Of a stretch of 64,000 nt of DNA, positions 41,855 through 50,063 are shown one piece after another. Position 1 is the first letter of the stretch. Every line of letters starts with the position of its first letter. This stretch comes from LZORAL124-50-18 sp051208045 (GTDB lineage: Bacteria > Pseudomonadota > Gammaproteobacteria > Pseudomonadales > Oleiphilaceae). The stretch covers positions 1 through 64,000 of the forward strand of contig JBPJFY010000015.1 in assembly GCA_051208045.1 (NCBI GenBank), read 5' to 3'. Position numbers and translations under genes: made by a program. The notes beneath the pieces were generated by a model. The model was not told the DNA's origin. It did no database searches and saw nothing but the letters and a program-made list of their open reading frames with translations.

Positions 41855-43999
41855 ATGAGTAACGAGATCCCACCACAGATTCCTCCGGCGCAGCGCACGA
41901 CGTCGCCATCACCCACTGGATCTGTACACCCCACACCAAATGTTCCACAGCAATCGGCCCGCCCGGAAACGGCTGCCCTTTCTGCCGATCTGGTTAAAAA
42001 TCTACAGCAAGCCGGCCTGGAGCCTGGACGTTCCTATCTGGCGCAGGTGGAGACGATTGTGGGCAGCCGCTCCCAAGAAGCCACGGCGATGCAGGCGATT
42101 TTGCGTATATCCACCGCGAACCGGTTCCTGGTTGAAACCCATGTCCCGTTGAAAGCTGGCGATGCGGTCTGGGTAAAAGCGGCTGAGAACAATCAGCTGC
42201 TGGTACGATTGCGTGACAATGCAACCACCCCAATTGACCGCGCCACGCTTGCCAAACTCATCAGTGAAATCATGCCCCGGCAGCAGACACTTACGCACAC
42301 ATTGAATTCGCTGATCACCGGCATCACACAGAACCAGCTCAGAGGATTCAGCCAGAGTGCCTTGAATCTGGTCGTTAAGCTGATTGCAGATTTGCCGAAT
42401 CTTCAACTGTCTGCCGGCCAGTCCGCAGAAGCCGCCAAACTGGCGACCGCCATGATCGTCAAAGGGAATCTCATGCCTCGGGCACTGCAGTCTCTGGCTG
42501 GCCAATCTCCAGCGAATCCGGCTGGCCCGATAAATCAAGCGTCTTCCGCTCAAACAGGTGCTCATCCGGCACAAGGCACATCAGGCAAAGTCCCGGACAA
42601 TTTTGCTGCCGCGGTGCAGCGCTCGCTAACCACGCTGCTGAAAAATACCGCTACATCGGAATCCCGGGAGGGTGTCATCAAACTCACGCCGGATTTACGA
42701 AACGCGTTAACGAGTCTCGCAGACCGAATGGGAGCCCCAAAGGCGGGTCCGTCACCCCAGAACTCGCTGAAAGCGATATTGGGCGCAGCGAACCAATTGA
42801 ATGCTGCTATCCGGGAACTGGCCATGACTACCCGGCAGCACCTCACCGCCCCATCAGCACAGCTACCCGCGACAAGCCCTAAACCAGCGCTCATCGCCCA
42901 GACTCTTCAAAAAAGCATCGACAGCGCGCTCAAACCGTTGCAGAGCCTGAGCACACTCGATATCGGATCGCGAACGGGCGTTGCAGGTACGCCGTCTCAC
43001 TCTGCCACGCCGATTTCCCCCGTGCTTACCAGCCTTTCTGGAAAAGCTCTTCAGGGCATACCGGCCAATCTCTTACCTGCCGTGGCAAACACAGCGCAGG
43101 CAAGCCTGCAGCTAGCGATTGCGCTGGATAAATCGATCTCTACCGAGGTGGTCAAATCGATGGTGCAACGATCCGGCGGGGTGACAGAAGCAACGCTTCG
43201 TCAAATGGCTTTAGGGGAGAGTCACACACTCGCCACAAAAACACAGACCAGTTCCCCCCCCCTGCCCGGAGATATGAAAACCAATTTGCTTCAACTCATG
43301 CGTGCACTGGACCTGTTGAGCCGTCCGCCGCCACACCCTGGCGCGCTTGCCGACAGCACAGCTTCAGGCGCGACCGCCGCCACGTCAGGTGTTGTTGCCA
43401 ACCCGGCGGTGTTGGGAGCAACCAATCCGGAGCTGATGGCTACCCCCTTTGACTTTCCCAAATTCGCCAGCGCTCAGGCCAGCCGGGCTCGTCATTACCA
43501 GGTCGACCTGACCGTGGGTGAAGCGTTGCGTCAATTGGCTGGGGCGCTCAATCGGATACAATTCAATCAACTCAACAGTCTTTACCAGGCGCAAACCCAA
43601 ACCACAGACACTGCCCAGGTACAAACCTGGCTGTTTGACCTGCCGGTCGTGGTGGATGGTAAACAGACAGAACCGCTCCAGCTCCGCCTTGAAAAGGAAA
43701 CACCCCGGAAAGAGGCAGCAAAGAAGAAGTTGGGGAGCCAGTGGAAGATTACGCTGGGCTTTGACTTCGCGCCCATGGGGCCGATCCAGGTCGAATTACG
43801 CTTCAGAAATAACGCACTGGATTCAACAATTTGGGCGCGTGATGCCAGCACACTCCGATTAATCCATCAGGAAGTGCCCAAATTCCGTCAGCAATTGCTT
43901 GATTTGGGTGTCGACGTCAAGGATATTGCCTGCCAGCGAGGCATGCCCAGGCGCGCTTCAGGACCAATTGAGCATCGCCTTGTCGATATTCACACGTGA
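41855..43999 (+). CDS. FliK-like flagellar hook-length control family protein
   Basis: A 714-residue protein. The N-terminal and central parts are low in complexity and rich in Ala, Pro, Gln, Ser and Thr, as in FliK rulers. The C-terminal part (about residues 545-700) resembles the FliK substrate-switch domain: LFDLPVVVDGKQTEPLQLRLEKE, WKITLGFDF, GPIQVELRFRNN. It lies outside a flagellar structural operon, divergent to ccmA, and is followed 23 bases later by a FlhB C-terminal-domain gene. A FliK/FlhB-C pair at this same place next to ccmA is known in Pseudomonas. Its role is not established; a second substrate-specificity pair for type III export is an inference. Confidence 0.75.
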   Translation: MSNEIPPQIPPAQRTTSPSPTGSVHPTPNVPQQSARPETAALSADLVKNLQQAGLEPGRSYLAQVETIVGSRSQEATAMQAILRISTANRFLVETHVPLKAGDAVWVKAAENNQLLVRLRDNATTPIDRATLAKLISEIMPRQQTLTHTLNSLITGITQNQLRGFSQSALNLVVKLIADLPNLQLSAGQSAEAAKLATAMIVKGNLMPRALQSLAGQSPANPAGPINQASSAQTGAHPAQGTSGKVPDNFAAAVQRSLTTLLKNTATSESREGVIKLTPDLRNALTSLADRMGAPKAGPSPQNSLKAILGAANQLNAAIRELAMTTRQHLTAPSAQLPATSPKPALIAQTLQKSIDSALKPLQSLSTLDIGSRTGVAGTPSHSATPISPVLTSLSGKALQGIPANLLPAVANTAQASLQLAIALDKSISTEVVKSMVQRSGGVTEATLRQMALGESHTLATKTQTSSPPLPGDMKTNLLQLMRALDLLSRPPPHPGALADSTASGATAATSGVVANPAVLGATNPELMATPFDFPKFASAQASRARHYQVDLTVGEALRQLAGALNRIQFNQLNSLYQAQTQTTDTAQVQTWLFDLPVVVDGKQTEPLQLRLEKETPRKEAAKKKLGSQWKITLGFDFAPMGPIQVELRFRNNALDSTIWARDASTLRLIHQEVPKFRQQLLDLGVDVKDIACQRGMPRRASGPIEHRLVDIHT

Positions 44000-44022
44000 A
44001 GCGGACGCCTGCAGGAGAAGCT

Positions 44023-44328
44023 ATGACTGACCAAACCACCTCCCCACAGCCCAAGGCAGCCATTGCGCTCAAATACGATGAGCAAACAGCACCCAAGGTG
44101 AAAGCAAAGGGGGAGGCAGAAGTCGCCGAAGAAATCATTCGTATTGCGCGCGAGCACGATATCCCGCTTTATGAAAATGCAGAACTGGTAAAAGCACTTT
44201 CCACTCTGGAACTCGGCGATGAAATACCTGAAATGCTCTATCGCATCGTGGCGGAAGTCATCGCTTTCGCGTTCTATCTCAAAGGCAAAGTGCCCGAGGG
44301 CTTTCACCCGGAAGATTCCGAGGGATGA
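44023..44328 (+). CDS. Stand-alone FlhB C-terminal domain protein
   Basis: A 101-residue protein matching the cytoplasmic C-terminal fragment of FlhB/EscU: AIALKYDEQTAPKVKAKG, then IREIAREH-type EIIRIAREHDIPLYENAELVKAL and LGDEIPEMLYRIVAEVIAF. It begins just where FlhB is cut in its NPTH loop; here the motif is replaced by SPQPK, so no autocleavage site remains. The membrane part is missing altogether. Similar small proteins (FlhX type) can substitute for the FlhB fragment in other bacteria. The ATG at 44023 follows AGGAG and is chosen over the GTG at 43996. It is probably translated with the FliK-like gene. Confidence 0.85.
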   Translation: MTDQTTSPQPKAAIALKYDEQTAPKVKAKGEAEVAEEIIRIAREHDIPLYENAELVKALSTLELGDEIPEMLYRIVAEVIAFAFYLKGKVPEGFHPEDSEG

Positions 44329-44369
44329 AAGCCCAGCTGCCTAATGGTAAGTTCCAAACAGCCTTCCCA

Positions 44370-44804
44370 CTATTCGCAGGCGAAGGTTTTTCGGTTCTCT
44401 AGTTTGTTGCCACCATCGCTGAACACATACTCCTTACACTCGGCCAGTAACTTGTCGTTAGCCTTTGCACGGTATTTCCAGATGACCTGATCGCCCAAAT
44501 CTTCTATATCCGCCGGGTGTCGACCATTATTGGCTTTCACCACTTTTTCCATGGCTTTTCGTCCCTTCACATGCTTGTCATACCATGCCTGACGCTTTTC
44601 ATCGGAGGCTTTATCCTTTTGATCCTGCTTCACTTTGCGAGAGCACATACGTTCCATTTTCTTCTGCATTTTTGCGTCCATTTTGGCGATCTCCGCCGGA
44701 TCACAGTTCATTACGCCGGATCCCGCCGTCACTGTGGAGAGTGGCGTCATGGTTACCGCTGCCGTCACAATACCGGTCATCAGGAAAGCTTTTATTTTCA
44801 TCAT
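44370..44804 (-). CDS. Secreted four-cysteine protein of unknown function
   Basis: About 144 residues. A signal peptide (MMKIKAFLMTGIVTAAVTMT then PLSTVTAG) would deliver a mature protein of about 115 residues to the periplasm. The mature part is highly charged, rich in Lys and Asp, with four cysteines (C34, C54, C113 and C143) that could form two disulfides; the last is two residues from the end. No family is recognised. The ATG at 44804 has GAGG seven bases upstream and is preferred to the frame start at 44831. It converges on the FlhB-C gene and diverges from the desaturase. Confidence 0.7.
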   Translation of the reverse strand: MMKIKAFLMTGIVTAAVTMTPLSTVTAGSGVMNCDPAEIAKMDAKMQKKMERMCSRKVKQDQKDKASDEKRQAWYDKHVKGRKAMEKVVKANNGRHPADIEDLGDQVIWKYRAKANDKLLAECKEYVFSDGGNKLENRKTFACE

Positions 44805-44969
44805 TATCGCGCCTCGTAGGAATGTTCTCATCGTTTAATCAGGTATAGTTCCTGCCGGATTATTGGTCAAATACCAATCTGCCGCGAGAGATGGACGGGT
44901 TGACAAACACGCCCATTTCCCTATTGTGTGCATCCGCCTTACAACTGTACCTTTTTTTTGAGCACCGCT

Positions 44970-46145
44970 ATGGCCGATATCACGCAATACACCGTACCCG
45001 ACTATGACGAGATTCATCAGGCGTTTGAGCAAATCAAAGCACGACATCGGGCAGATCTCGGCGAACGTGACGTGAACTACATTAAACGGTTGCGTTTTGT
45101 CAGCCGCTGTTGTGAGGTCATCGGGCGCGGGTTGATCTGGATTCTCCCCGGACCGTTTGCGCTTATTGGTGTTCCGTTTTTGTTTTTGCATCGCAATATT
45201 GAAGCCATCGAAATCGGACACAATGTGTTGCACGGTCAATACGATACACTGCCTGAAATTCCTCAGTTTCACTCACGACAGTTTCGCTGGAAGGCCCCCA
45301 TTGATGAAGCGGCCTGGCGACAGGAGCACAACGCTGTGCACCATGTGCACACCAACGTTCATGAAAAAGACCCGGATCTGTCCCACGGTATCCTTCGCAC
45401 GAACAGCCGAATTCCCCATACCACCTGGCATTACTTTCAAGTGCCCTTCTATCTCGGCTATGTGTACCCCTTCATGCTCTACAACTTTAATGCCCAGAAC
45501 CTGGGAATGAATGATCAGTTTCGGGAAAAACATTTCCCGCTCGGGAACACGGGCTACGCCACTTTTGATAATCCAGAGATGCTTAGCCCGGAAGAAATAA
45601 AAAAACGTGATCGACGATCTATCTGGCGCGTACTCGCCAAAGAGTACGTTGCGTTTCCACTTTTCGCCGCGTTGACCGGGCACAGCTTTATCAAGGTTTT
45701 TCTCTGTAACCTGTTAGCAGACGTACTCAATAACTACTGGATCGCCTTTACCATCCAAGCCACACACTTGACCGAGCCGTTACAGCCCGACTCCGCCGTG
45801 GAGCACAAAGGAAAATGGTATGTCTCTCAGCTGGATTCATCGGTCAATTTCAAGGGCACCCGCCTGCAGAGCATCCTGTGGGGACATCTGAATTACCAGG
45901 TGGAGCATCACCTGTATCCCGACATTCCGGCCCATCGATACCCGGATATTGCTCGGGAAGTGAAAGCACTGTGTCGCAAGTATGATTTGCCCTACAAGGT
46001 CAATGAGAGCTGGTTCAGCGCAATTCGAAATTACGTGGGTTTGCTGTGGCGCTTTTCGTTCAAAGACGCCCAAAGCGACACGGCATCATCCTTTCTGGAG
46101 CGCAAAACACGAATGATGACGGAGGCACGCACCCATGCCCGTTAG
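44970..46145 (+). CDS. Membrane fatty acid desaturase
   Basis: A 391-residue di-iron membrane desaturase. The three histidine boxes are IGHNVLHGQ, RQEHNAVHHVHTN and YQVEHHLYPDIPAHRYP. Hydrophobic segments near WILPGPFALIGVPFLFL and the region after IPHTTWHY anchor it. It should introduce a double bond into an acyl chain using electrons from a ferredoxin-type donor. The next gene, overlapping by 11 bases, is a flavoprotein with a ferredoxin domain and is probably that donor, in the manner of the desaturase/oxidoreductase pairs of Pseudomonas. Regiospecificity cannot be read. The ATG at 44970 is chosen over 44928 because the extra residues look unrelated. Confidence 0.88.
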   Translation: MADITQYTVPDYDEIHQAFEQIKARHRADLGERDVNYIKRLRFVSRCCEVIGRGLIWILPGPFALIGVPFLFLHRNIEAIEIGHNVLHGQYDTLPEIPQFHSRQFRWKAPIDEAAWRQEHNAVHHVHTNVHEKDPDLSHGILRTNSRIPHTTWHYFQVPFYLGYVYPFMLYNFNAQNLGMNDQFREKHFPLGNTGYATFDNPEMLSPEEIKKRDRRSIWRVLAKEYVAFPLFAALTGHSFIKVFLCNLLADVLNNYWIAFTIQATHLTEPLQPDSAVEHKGKWYVSQLDSSVNFKGTRLQSILWGHLNYQVEHHLYPDIPAHRYPDIAREVKALCRKYDLPYKVNESWFSAIRNYVGLLWRFSFKDAQSDTASSFLERKTRMMTEARTHAR

Positions 46146-47244
46146 CCAGAATACGTTCGTCTACCGAAAGTTCATTCAATGGCTGGGGCGAGACCGGCTT
46201 GCGTATTTGACGAGCAACACCTTGAATGCCGTGACCACGAACCTCAGCCCGTTCCTCTGGACCCTGGAATGCAAGGCCATTGTGCTGACTATCCGCCCCG
46301 AGACCACGGATACCGTCTCCGTGGAGTTATTGCCCAACCAGAATTTCAGCTCACCTCGCCCCGGTCAACACATTGAAATCGCGGTGGATCTAAAAAACTC
46401 CGGGGAAATTACCAAGCGCTGCTATTCCATCACGCATGCTTCCCCGGAATCCATCACCATCACCGTGAAACGTAAACGCGGTGGTGAGGTCTCGCAGTGG
46501 ATTCACCGGTGTTTGCAGCCCGGGGCCCTGCTCACGATTTCTGCACCGCGGGGCCAGTTCACCTACCAGGAGCAACCCCGGGTAAAGATGATTTGCGCAG
46601 GTTCCGGTATCACACCGGTGTTTGCTTTATTGCAGCAGATAGAACGTCAGCGCAATTCGCTCACTCAGGGCCCCGATGTCCGCTTGTTTTACCGCAGCCA
46701 GCGACCGGAAAACACCATTTTCCTGTCAGCGCTACAGCGGCACATCCAGGCACCTCAGTACCACTTCAGTTATTCGCAAGGAGATGATGCCGTCCCTCAT
46801 GACACACTGACAGACGAGTTACGACGCCATTGTCCGATCTCACCCGAGGACACAGTCTACCTTTGCGGTCCGGCTTCTTTTCGAAATGCCGTACTTCACT
46901 ATCTGCGGACAATCGATTTTGATCTGAATCGCGTGATTCTGGAGAATTTTGGGCCCATGACTGCCGGAAACGAGCAGTCGACCGAAGGCGCTTACACAGG
47001 GCAATCCACGGTGACGTTGGGCAGCAGAAATCTCAGCTTTACGCTGGACAGCAGTGAACAGACACTTACACTGCTGGAAGCTGCCGAAGCAGCGGGGATA
47101 AATTTGGAGCACGGGTGCCGTTCCGGGATGTGTGGGACCTGCAAAACCCGACTGGTTGAAGGACGGGTAACGGGCAATCAGCTGGGCGACCACATTTACC
47201 CCTGTACCAGCTATGCGGCCTCACCGCAGATTGTGTTGGAGTGA
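46135..47244 (+). CDS. Hybrid ferredoxin reductase (FAD/NAD(P) plus 2Fe-2S)
   Basis: A 369-residue electron-transfer protein. The FAD-binding motif RCYSIT and the NAD(P) motif CAGSGITPVFALL identify a ferredoxin-reductase module. A C-terminal plant-type 2Fe-2S domain has C328, C333, C336 and C357 in HGCRSGMCGTCK and YPCTSYA. The N-terminal 60 residues resemble those of other desaturase-linked reductases (NAVTTNLSPFLWTLECKAIVL). The start lies inside the end of the desaturase gene, so the two are translationally linked. The likely job is to pass electrons from NAD(P)H to the desaturase. Confidence 0.9.
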   Translation: MPVSQNTFVYRKFIQWLGRDRLAYLTSNTLNAVTTNLSPFLWTLECKAIVLTIRPETTDTVSVELLPNQNFSSPRPGQHIEIAVDLKNSGEITKRCYSITHASPESITITVKRKRGGEVSQWIHRCLQPGALLTISAPRGQFTYQEQPRVKMICAGSGITPVFALLQQIERQRNSLTQGPDVRLFYRSQRPENTIFLSALQRHIQAPQYHFSYSQGDDAVPHDTLTDELRRHCPISPEDTVYLCGPASFRNAVLHYLRTIDFDLNRVILENFGPMTAGNEQSTEGAYTGQSTVTLGSRNLSFTLDSSEQTLTLLEAAEAAGINLEHGCRSGMCGTCKTRLVEGRVTGNQLGDHIYPCTSYAASPQIVLE

Positions 47245-47260
47245 GCTTGAACTGCCTGCG

Positions 47261-47665
47261 TCAGGCACTCACGCGTACCTGCCCTTTTTGCTGTTTGCCA
47301 TACACGGCTCTCACCAGTTGCGCTTCCGGCTTGGACAGCCCGCAGCTGGCGACCAGATCTTCGATCTCAGCCCCCAGCCCAACTAACCGGGACGCTTCGG
47401 TATAGGAAACGCGGCTGGGGTCATCCCGCATCATTTCATCGACTTTGGTGATAAAGTTTCTGAACTCACCGTCAAACTGAAGCAGCCGTTTTCCCACACC
47501 GATCGATGCATTGGACACCCCTTTCATCTCCTTTTGCACCAGATTGACATCATTCTTCAGCTCCCGTTTCAGCTGGTTCAGTTCTTTACGCTGCATTACC
47601 AGCGCCACGGTCATCAGTCCGAACGTGAGCGCTACCACCAGAAGGGACCAGTCAATTGATTGCAT
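47261..47665 (-). CDS. DUF2802 family protein linked to chemotaxis genes
   Basis: A 134-residue protein with one N-terminal membrane helix (LLVVALTFGLMTVALVM), a coiled coil (KELNQLKRELKNDVNLVQKE) and a C-terminal DUF2802-type segment with YTEASRLVGLGAEIEDLVASCGLSKPEAQLV, which resembles a helix-turn-helix. Pseudomonas carries this family directly after cheW, as here (318 bases from cheW). Function unknown. An AGGAAG site precedes the start. A hairpin TGCCTG/CAGGCA (47253-47267) overlaps its stop codon. Confidence 0.82.
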   Translation of the reverse strand: MQSIDWSLLVVALTFGLMTVALVMQRKELNQLKRELKNDVNLVQKEMKGVSNASIGVGKRLLQFDGEFRNFITKVDEMMRDDPSRVSYTEASRLVGLGAEIEDLVASCGLSKPEAQLVRAVYGKQQKGQVRVSA

Positions 47666-47983
47666 TTTTTCTTCCTCGTGTTAAATCCGGACAGGTTTTT
47701 GACAGGTGTCGATCAGATTATGCGCGGGAGACAATTTTTTGTCAGTACCGCCATCACTAGAGGATTAATGCAATTGCCTTGCCAGCTTCGCCGCAGGAGC
47801 CCAGCTCCCGGAAAGAAAACCAGCTCCCGGAAACAAAAAAAGGGCTGAGAATCAGCCCCGGTGAGATCTAAACTGCAGATACAATCAGCACAAAATAAAA
47901 GTACCTGAAAAACCTGAATATACACTTTCAGGCAATATCACCATCCGTGTGAAAGAAAGAATTCGTTAACTGGCATCAAGAGA
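47666..47983. other. Intergenic region between DUF2802 gene and cheW: terminator and direct repeat
   Basis: A minus-strand terminator for cheW is made by GGGCTGA (47842-47848), loop GAA, TCAGCCC (47852-47858), with a T-run from the complement of 47834-47841. Next to it CCAGCTCCCGGAAA occurs twice, at 47801-47814 and 47820-47833, 19 bases apart. Nothing else is recognised. Confidence 0.6.
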
Positions 47984-48472
47984 TCAAAATGCGCCCATAT
48001 CGGCCCATTCTTCTTCGGTCAACAGCTTTTCAAACTCGACAAGAATAATCAGCTCGCCATTTTTGTTGCATACCCCTTGAATGAATTTCGCACTTTCTTC
48101 ATTACCCACATTCGGAGCAGTTTCTACTTCGGACTGCCGGAGGTAAACCACCTCCGCCACCGAATCGACAAGAATGCCAAGCACCTGCCCCGCCACTTCG
48201 ATGACCACAATTCGGGTATGATCAGACACTTCCGCATCGGATAAGCCAAATCTCCGGCGGGTATCAATGACCGTCACCACGTTGCCGCGGAGATTGATGA
48301 TGCCCAACACGTAATCAGGCGCACCCGGCACGGGGGCAATTTCAGTGTAACGCAGGACTTCCTGAATCTGCATTACGTTTATCCCATATGTCTCGTCATC
48401 CAGACGAAAAGTGACATATTGCAGAATCGGATCATCCATACCCTGTCCGCCATGAGCGCTATTAGAAGACAT
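47984..48472 (-). CDS. cheW: Chemotaxis coupling protein CheW
   Basis: A 162-residue adaptor that links chemoreceptors to the kinase CheA. The domain begins at LQYVTFRLDDETYGINVMQIQEVLRY and includes VLGIINLRGNVVTVIDTRRRFGL and the later VVYLRQSEVE and FIQGVCNKNGELIILVEFEKLL, all conserved CheW motifs. The start has GAGGAAG seven bases upstream. The cheW-DUF2802 order is that of the flagellar chemotaxis operon in Pseudomonas, but the ParP-like gene normally upstream lies 15 kb away at the right edge of the window. Confidence 0.96.
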   Translation of the reverse strand: MSSNSAHGGQGMDDPILQYVTFRLDDETYGINVMQIQEVLRYTEIAPVPGAPDYVLGIINLRGNVVTVIDTRRRFGLSDAEVSDHTRIVVIEVAGQVLGILVDSVAEVVYLRQSEVETAPNVGNEESAKFIQGVCNKNGELIILVEFEKLLTEEEWADMGAF

Positions 48473-48642
48473 GAACCCACTTCCTCAAAATTGAATAATG
48501 CCAATCAGCATCCGAGTTGTTCGTTTATACGATGATGAATCGTTCAAGACCATAGTTTCGTTCAAGATTACACTTAATGATAGAACAGGTTACTGCAGGT
48601 GCCAGTGAAAACAGGAAAATAGCGGAAATTTGGCTGAACGTG

Positions 48643-48679
48643 GCGGAGGAAGAGCGAGGACGCTCGCAGGCTTCCTCGC
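48643..48679 (-). terminator. Nested hairpin after the first AdeT-like gene
   Basis: GAGGAAG (48646-48652) pairs with CTTCCTC (48671-48677), and AGCG-AGGA-CGCT (48653-48664) forms a smaller hairpin inside. It lies just past the stop of the AdeT-like gene and before cheW on the same strand. No T-run, so it may slow or process transcripts rather than end them. Confidence 0.4.
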
Positions 48680-48710
48680 TGATTGACTGATGCTGGCTTA
48701 TGTCAGACGA

Positions 48711-49736
48711 TTACTCTGTACTGTCGAGACACTCACTGCGGGCCGGCTCACTTTTACACCGTACTTTCAACATCAGGTTTAATGCCCTGGGATCATAAAT
48801 CCCCTGCTCTTTCAAGGATATACGTACGTTTTTCAGCGTATTGTCAAAGCCGGAAGCATCTTTCGCGGTGGGTTTGATCCAATAACCGGACGGAATATCG
48901 CTTTCCGCCACGCGAATGTCTTCAATGGCCTGATCAAACCGGTCGAAAAAGAACTCACGGGCATGCTGGCCAAAGCCGTCATCAAACTGGCTTTTTCTCA
49001 CGATCATCTGGTAGGTCATTTGAGCAAATTTATAGCGATAAACGCCGCCATTCGGCTCTACCCCCTTGTACATTTCCAGTGGCTTGTAGGCAATGGCCGG
49101 TGCGTAAGCGACATCAACACTGCCGTTATTAAACTTGCCCGCAAAATTGGAGGGTGTGGCAGGTACAGCGGAACCGCCCACGTGCTCAACCATGCTCATG
49201 GCGGCAGGATCATAATCGAAGGTGGCAATTTTTTTACCCTGAATGGTTTCCACGCTTCGAATGGTTTTATCCCGCGTAAATACGTACACCCCTCCGGCCG
49301 GGAGTATGCCGGTCACCTCGTAATCGCCACTCGTCATCAATTTGCCCGCTTTGGGCTGCACCAGGGTGCCAAGCAGCGTTTTGAGTGCTTCATCCGAAGG
49401 AATCGCCCCAAGCGCAACCAGGGTTGCCGTAAACTTGTTGTAGTCCCGCGCACGCACATCGGTGAGAAACACCGCGTCACACTGCCCGGCACGGAAGTCA
49501 TTCGAGGCTATGGATTCATCGGTGTAGGCTTTCAGATCCAGATCAAATCCCCAGGACAGCGCTTGCACCTTGATGTCTTTCATCTGACTGAAGATCAATC
49601 CGGAAGAACCTAACGGATCGAAAACACAAAACTTTCTCGTCTCGGCCGCCTGAGCCGCCCCGGATGTCAGGGCCAGTGAAGCCGATAATGCCATTGAGAC
49701 CAGCGCCCCTGCCTTACGCACAGCGATCTGTTTCAT
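48711..49736 (-). CDS. AdeT-like putative periplasmic solute-binding protein (copy 1)
   Basis: A 341-residue protein with a signal peptide ending near GAAQA. The mature part begins RKFCVFDPLGSSG and contains DFRAGQCDAVFLTDVRARDYNKF and KFNNGSVDVAYAPA, which resemble the AdeT1/AdeT2 family of Acinetobacter and, more loosely, type II periplasmic binding proteins. Four cysteines, C37, C86, C327 and C336, are shared with a second copy at 59927-60940. No transporter membrane or ATPase gene is adjacent. AdeT was once described as an efflux component, but the sequence looks like a soluble binding protein; the ligand is unknown. Confidence 0.78.
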   Translation of the reverse strand: MKQIAVRKAGALVSMALSASLALTSGAAQAAETRKFCVFDPLGSSGLIFSQMKDIKVQALSWGFDLDLKAYTDESIASNDFRAGQCDAVFLTDVRARDYNKFTATLVALGAIPSDEALKTLLGTLVQPKAGKLMTSGDYEVTGILPAGGVYVFTRDKTIRSVETIQGKKIATFDYDPAAMSMVEHVGGSAVPATPSNFAGKFNNGSVDVAYAPAIAYKPLEMYKGVEPNGGVYRYKFAQMTYQMIVRKSQFDDGFGQHAREFFFDRFDQAIEDIRVAESDIPSGYWIKPTAKDASGFDNTLKNVRISLKEQGIYDPRALNLMLKVRCKSEPARSECLDSTE

Positions 49737-50063
49737 TGAGTACTCCTGTTATTATTGTGGATCTAGGTTTCTTATTTTTGTTTACTGACCTCTGAAGAGG
49801 TTCCCGCAACCCGGTAGTGTGCGGGGAAATGGCCCCGAAATCTGTGCACTCTCTAACAAAATTCTGTGATCATTAGACATTTTTTGAACACAAGAGGCTA
49901 ACATCCTGAATTGTTTCGCTATACTTAGAGCCAAGCGCTAAATGAGTGGTTATTCTCGCTTCCCGTTGAAACCCTTCAGCTTCATGGTGCCCTTTTTAAC
50001 AGCCGGTTGAAACTCTTTATTTGTGTATCTCCTGGACACATAGCATTACAAGGAAGTCAGGTA
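49737..50063. other. Divergent intergenic region between AdeT-like copy 1 and the diguanylate cyclase
   Basis: It holds small inverted repeats, ACCTC-TGAA-GAGGT (about 49789-49802) and CCCGCA with TGCGGG, which would lie in the 5' leader of the AdeT-like gene. A plus-strand TATACT around 49921-49926 is a -10 candidate, without a good -35. Nothing else is clear. Confidence 0.3.

Noticed and set aside
47801..47833. Direct repeat near the cheW terminator considered as a regulatory array
   Set aside because: Only two copies, located downstream of the gene; probably a small duplication.
48711..49736. PhnD-type phosphonate-binding protein as identity of the AdeT-like gene
   Set aside because: The motif pattern and four cysteines fit the AdeT family better, and no phosphonate transport genes are nearby.
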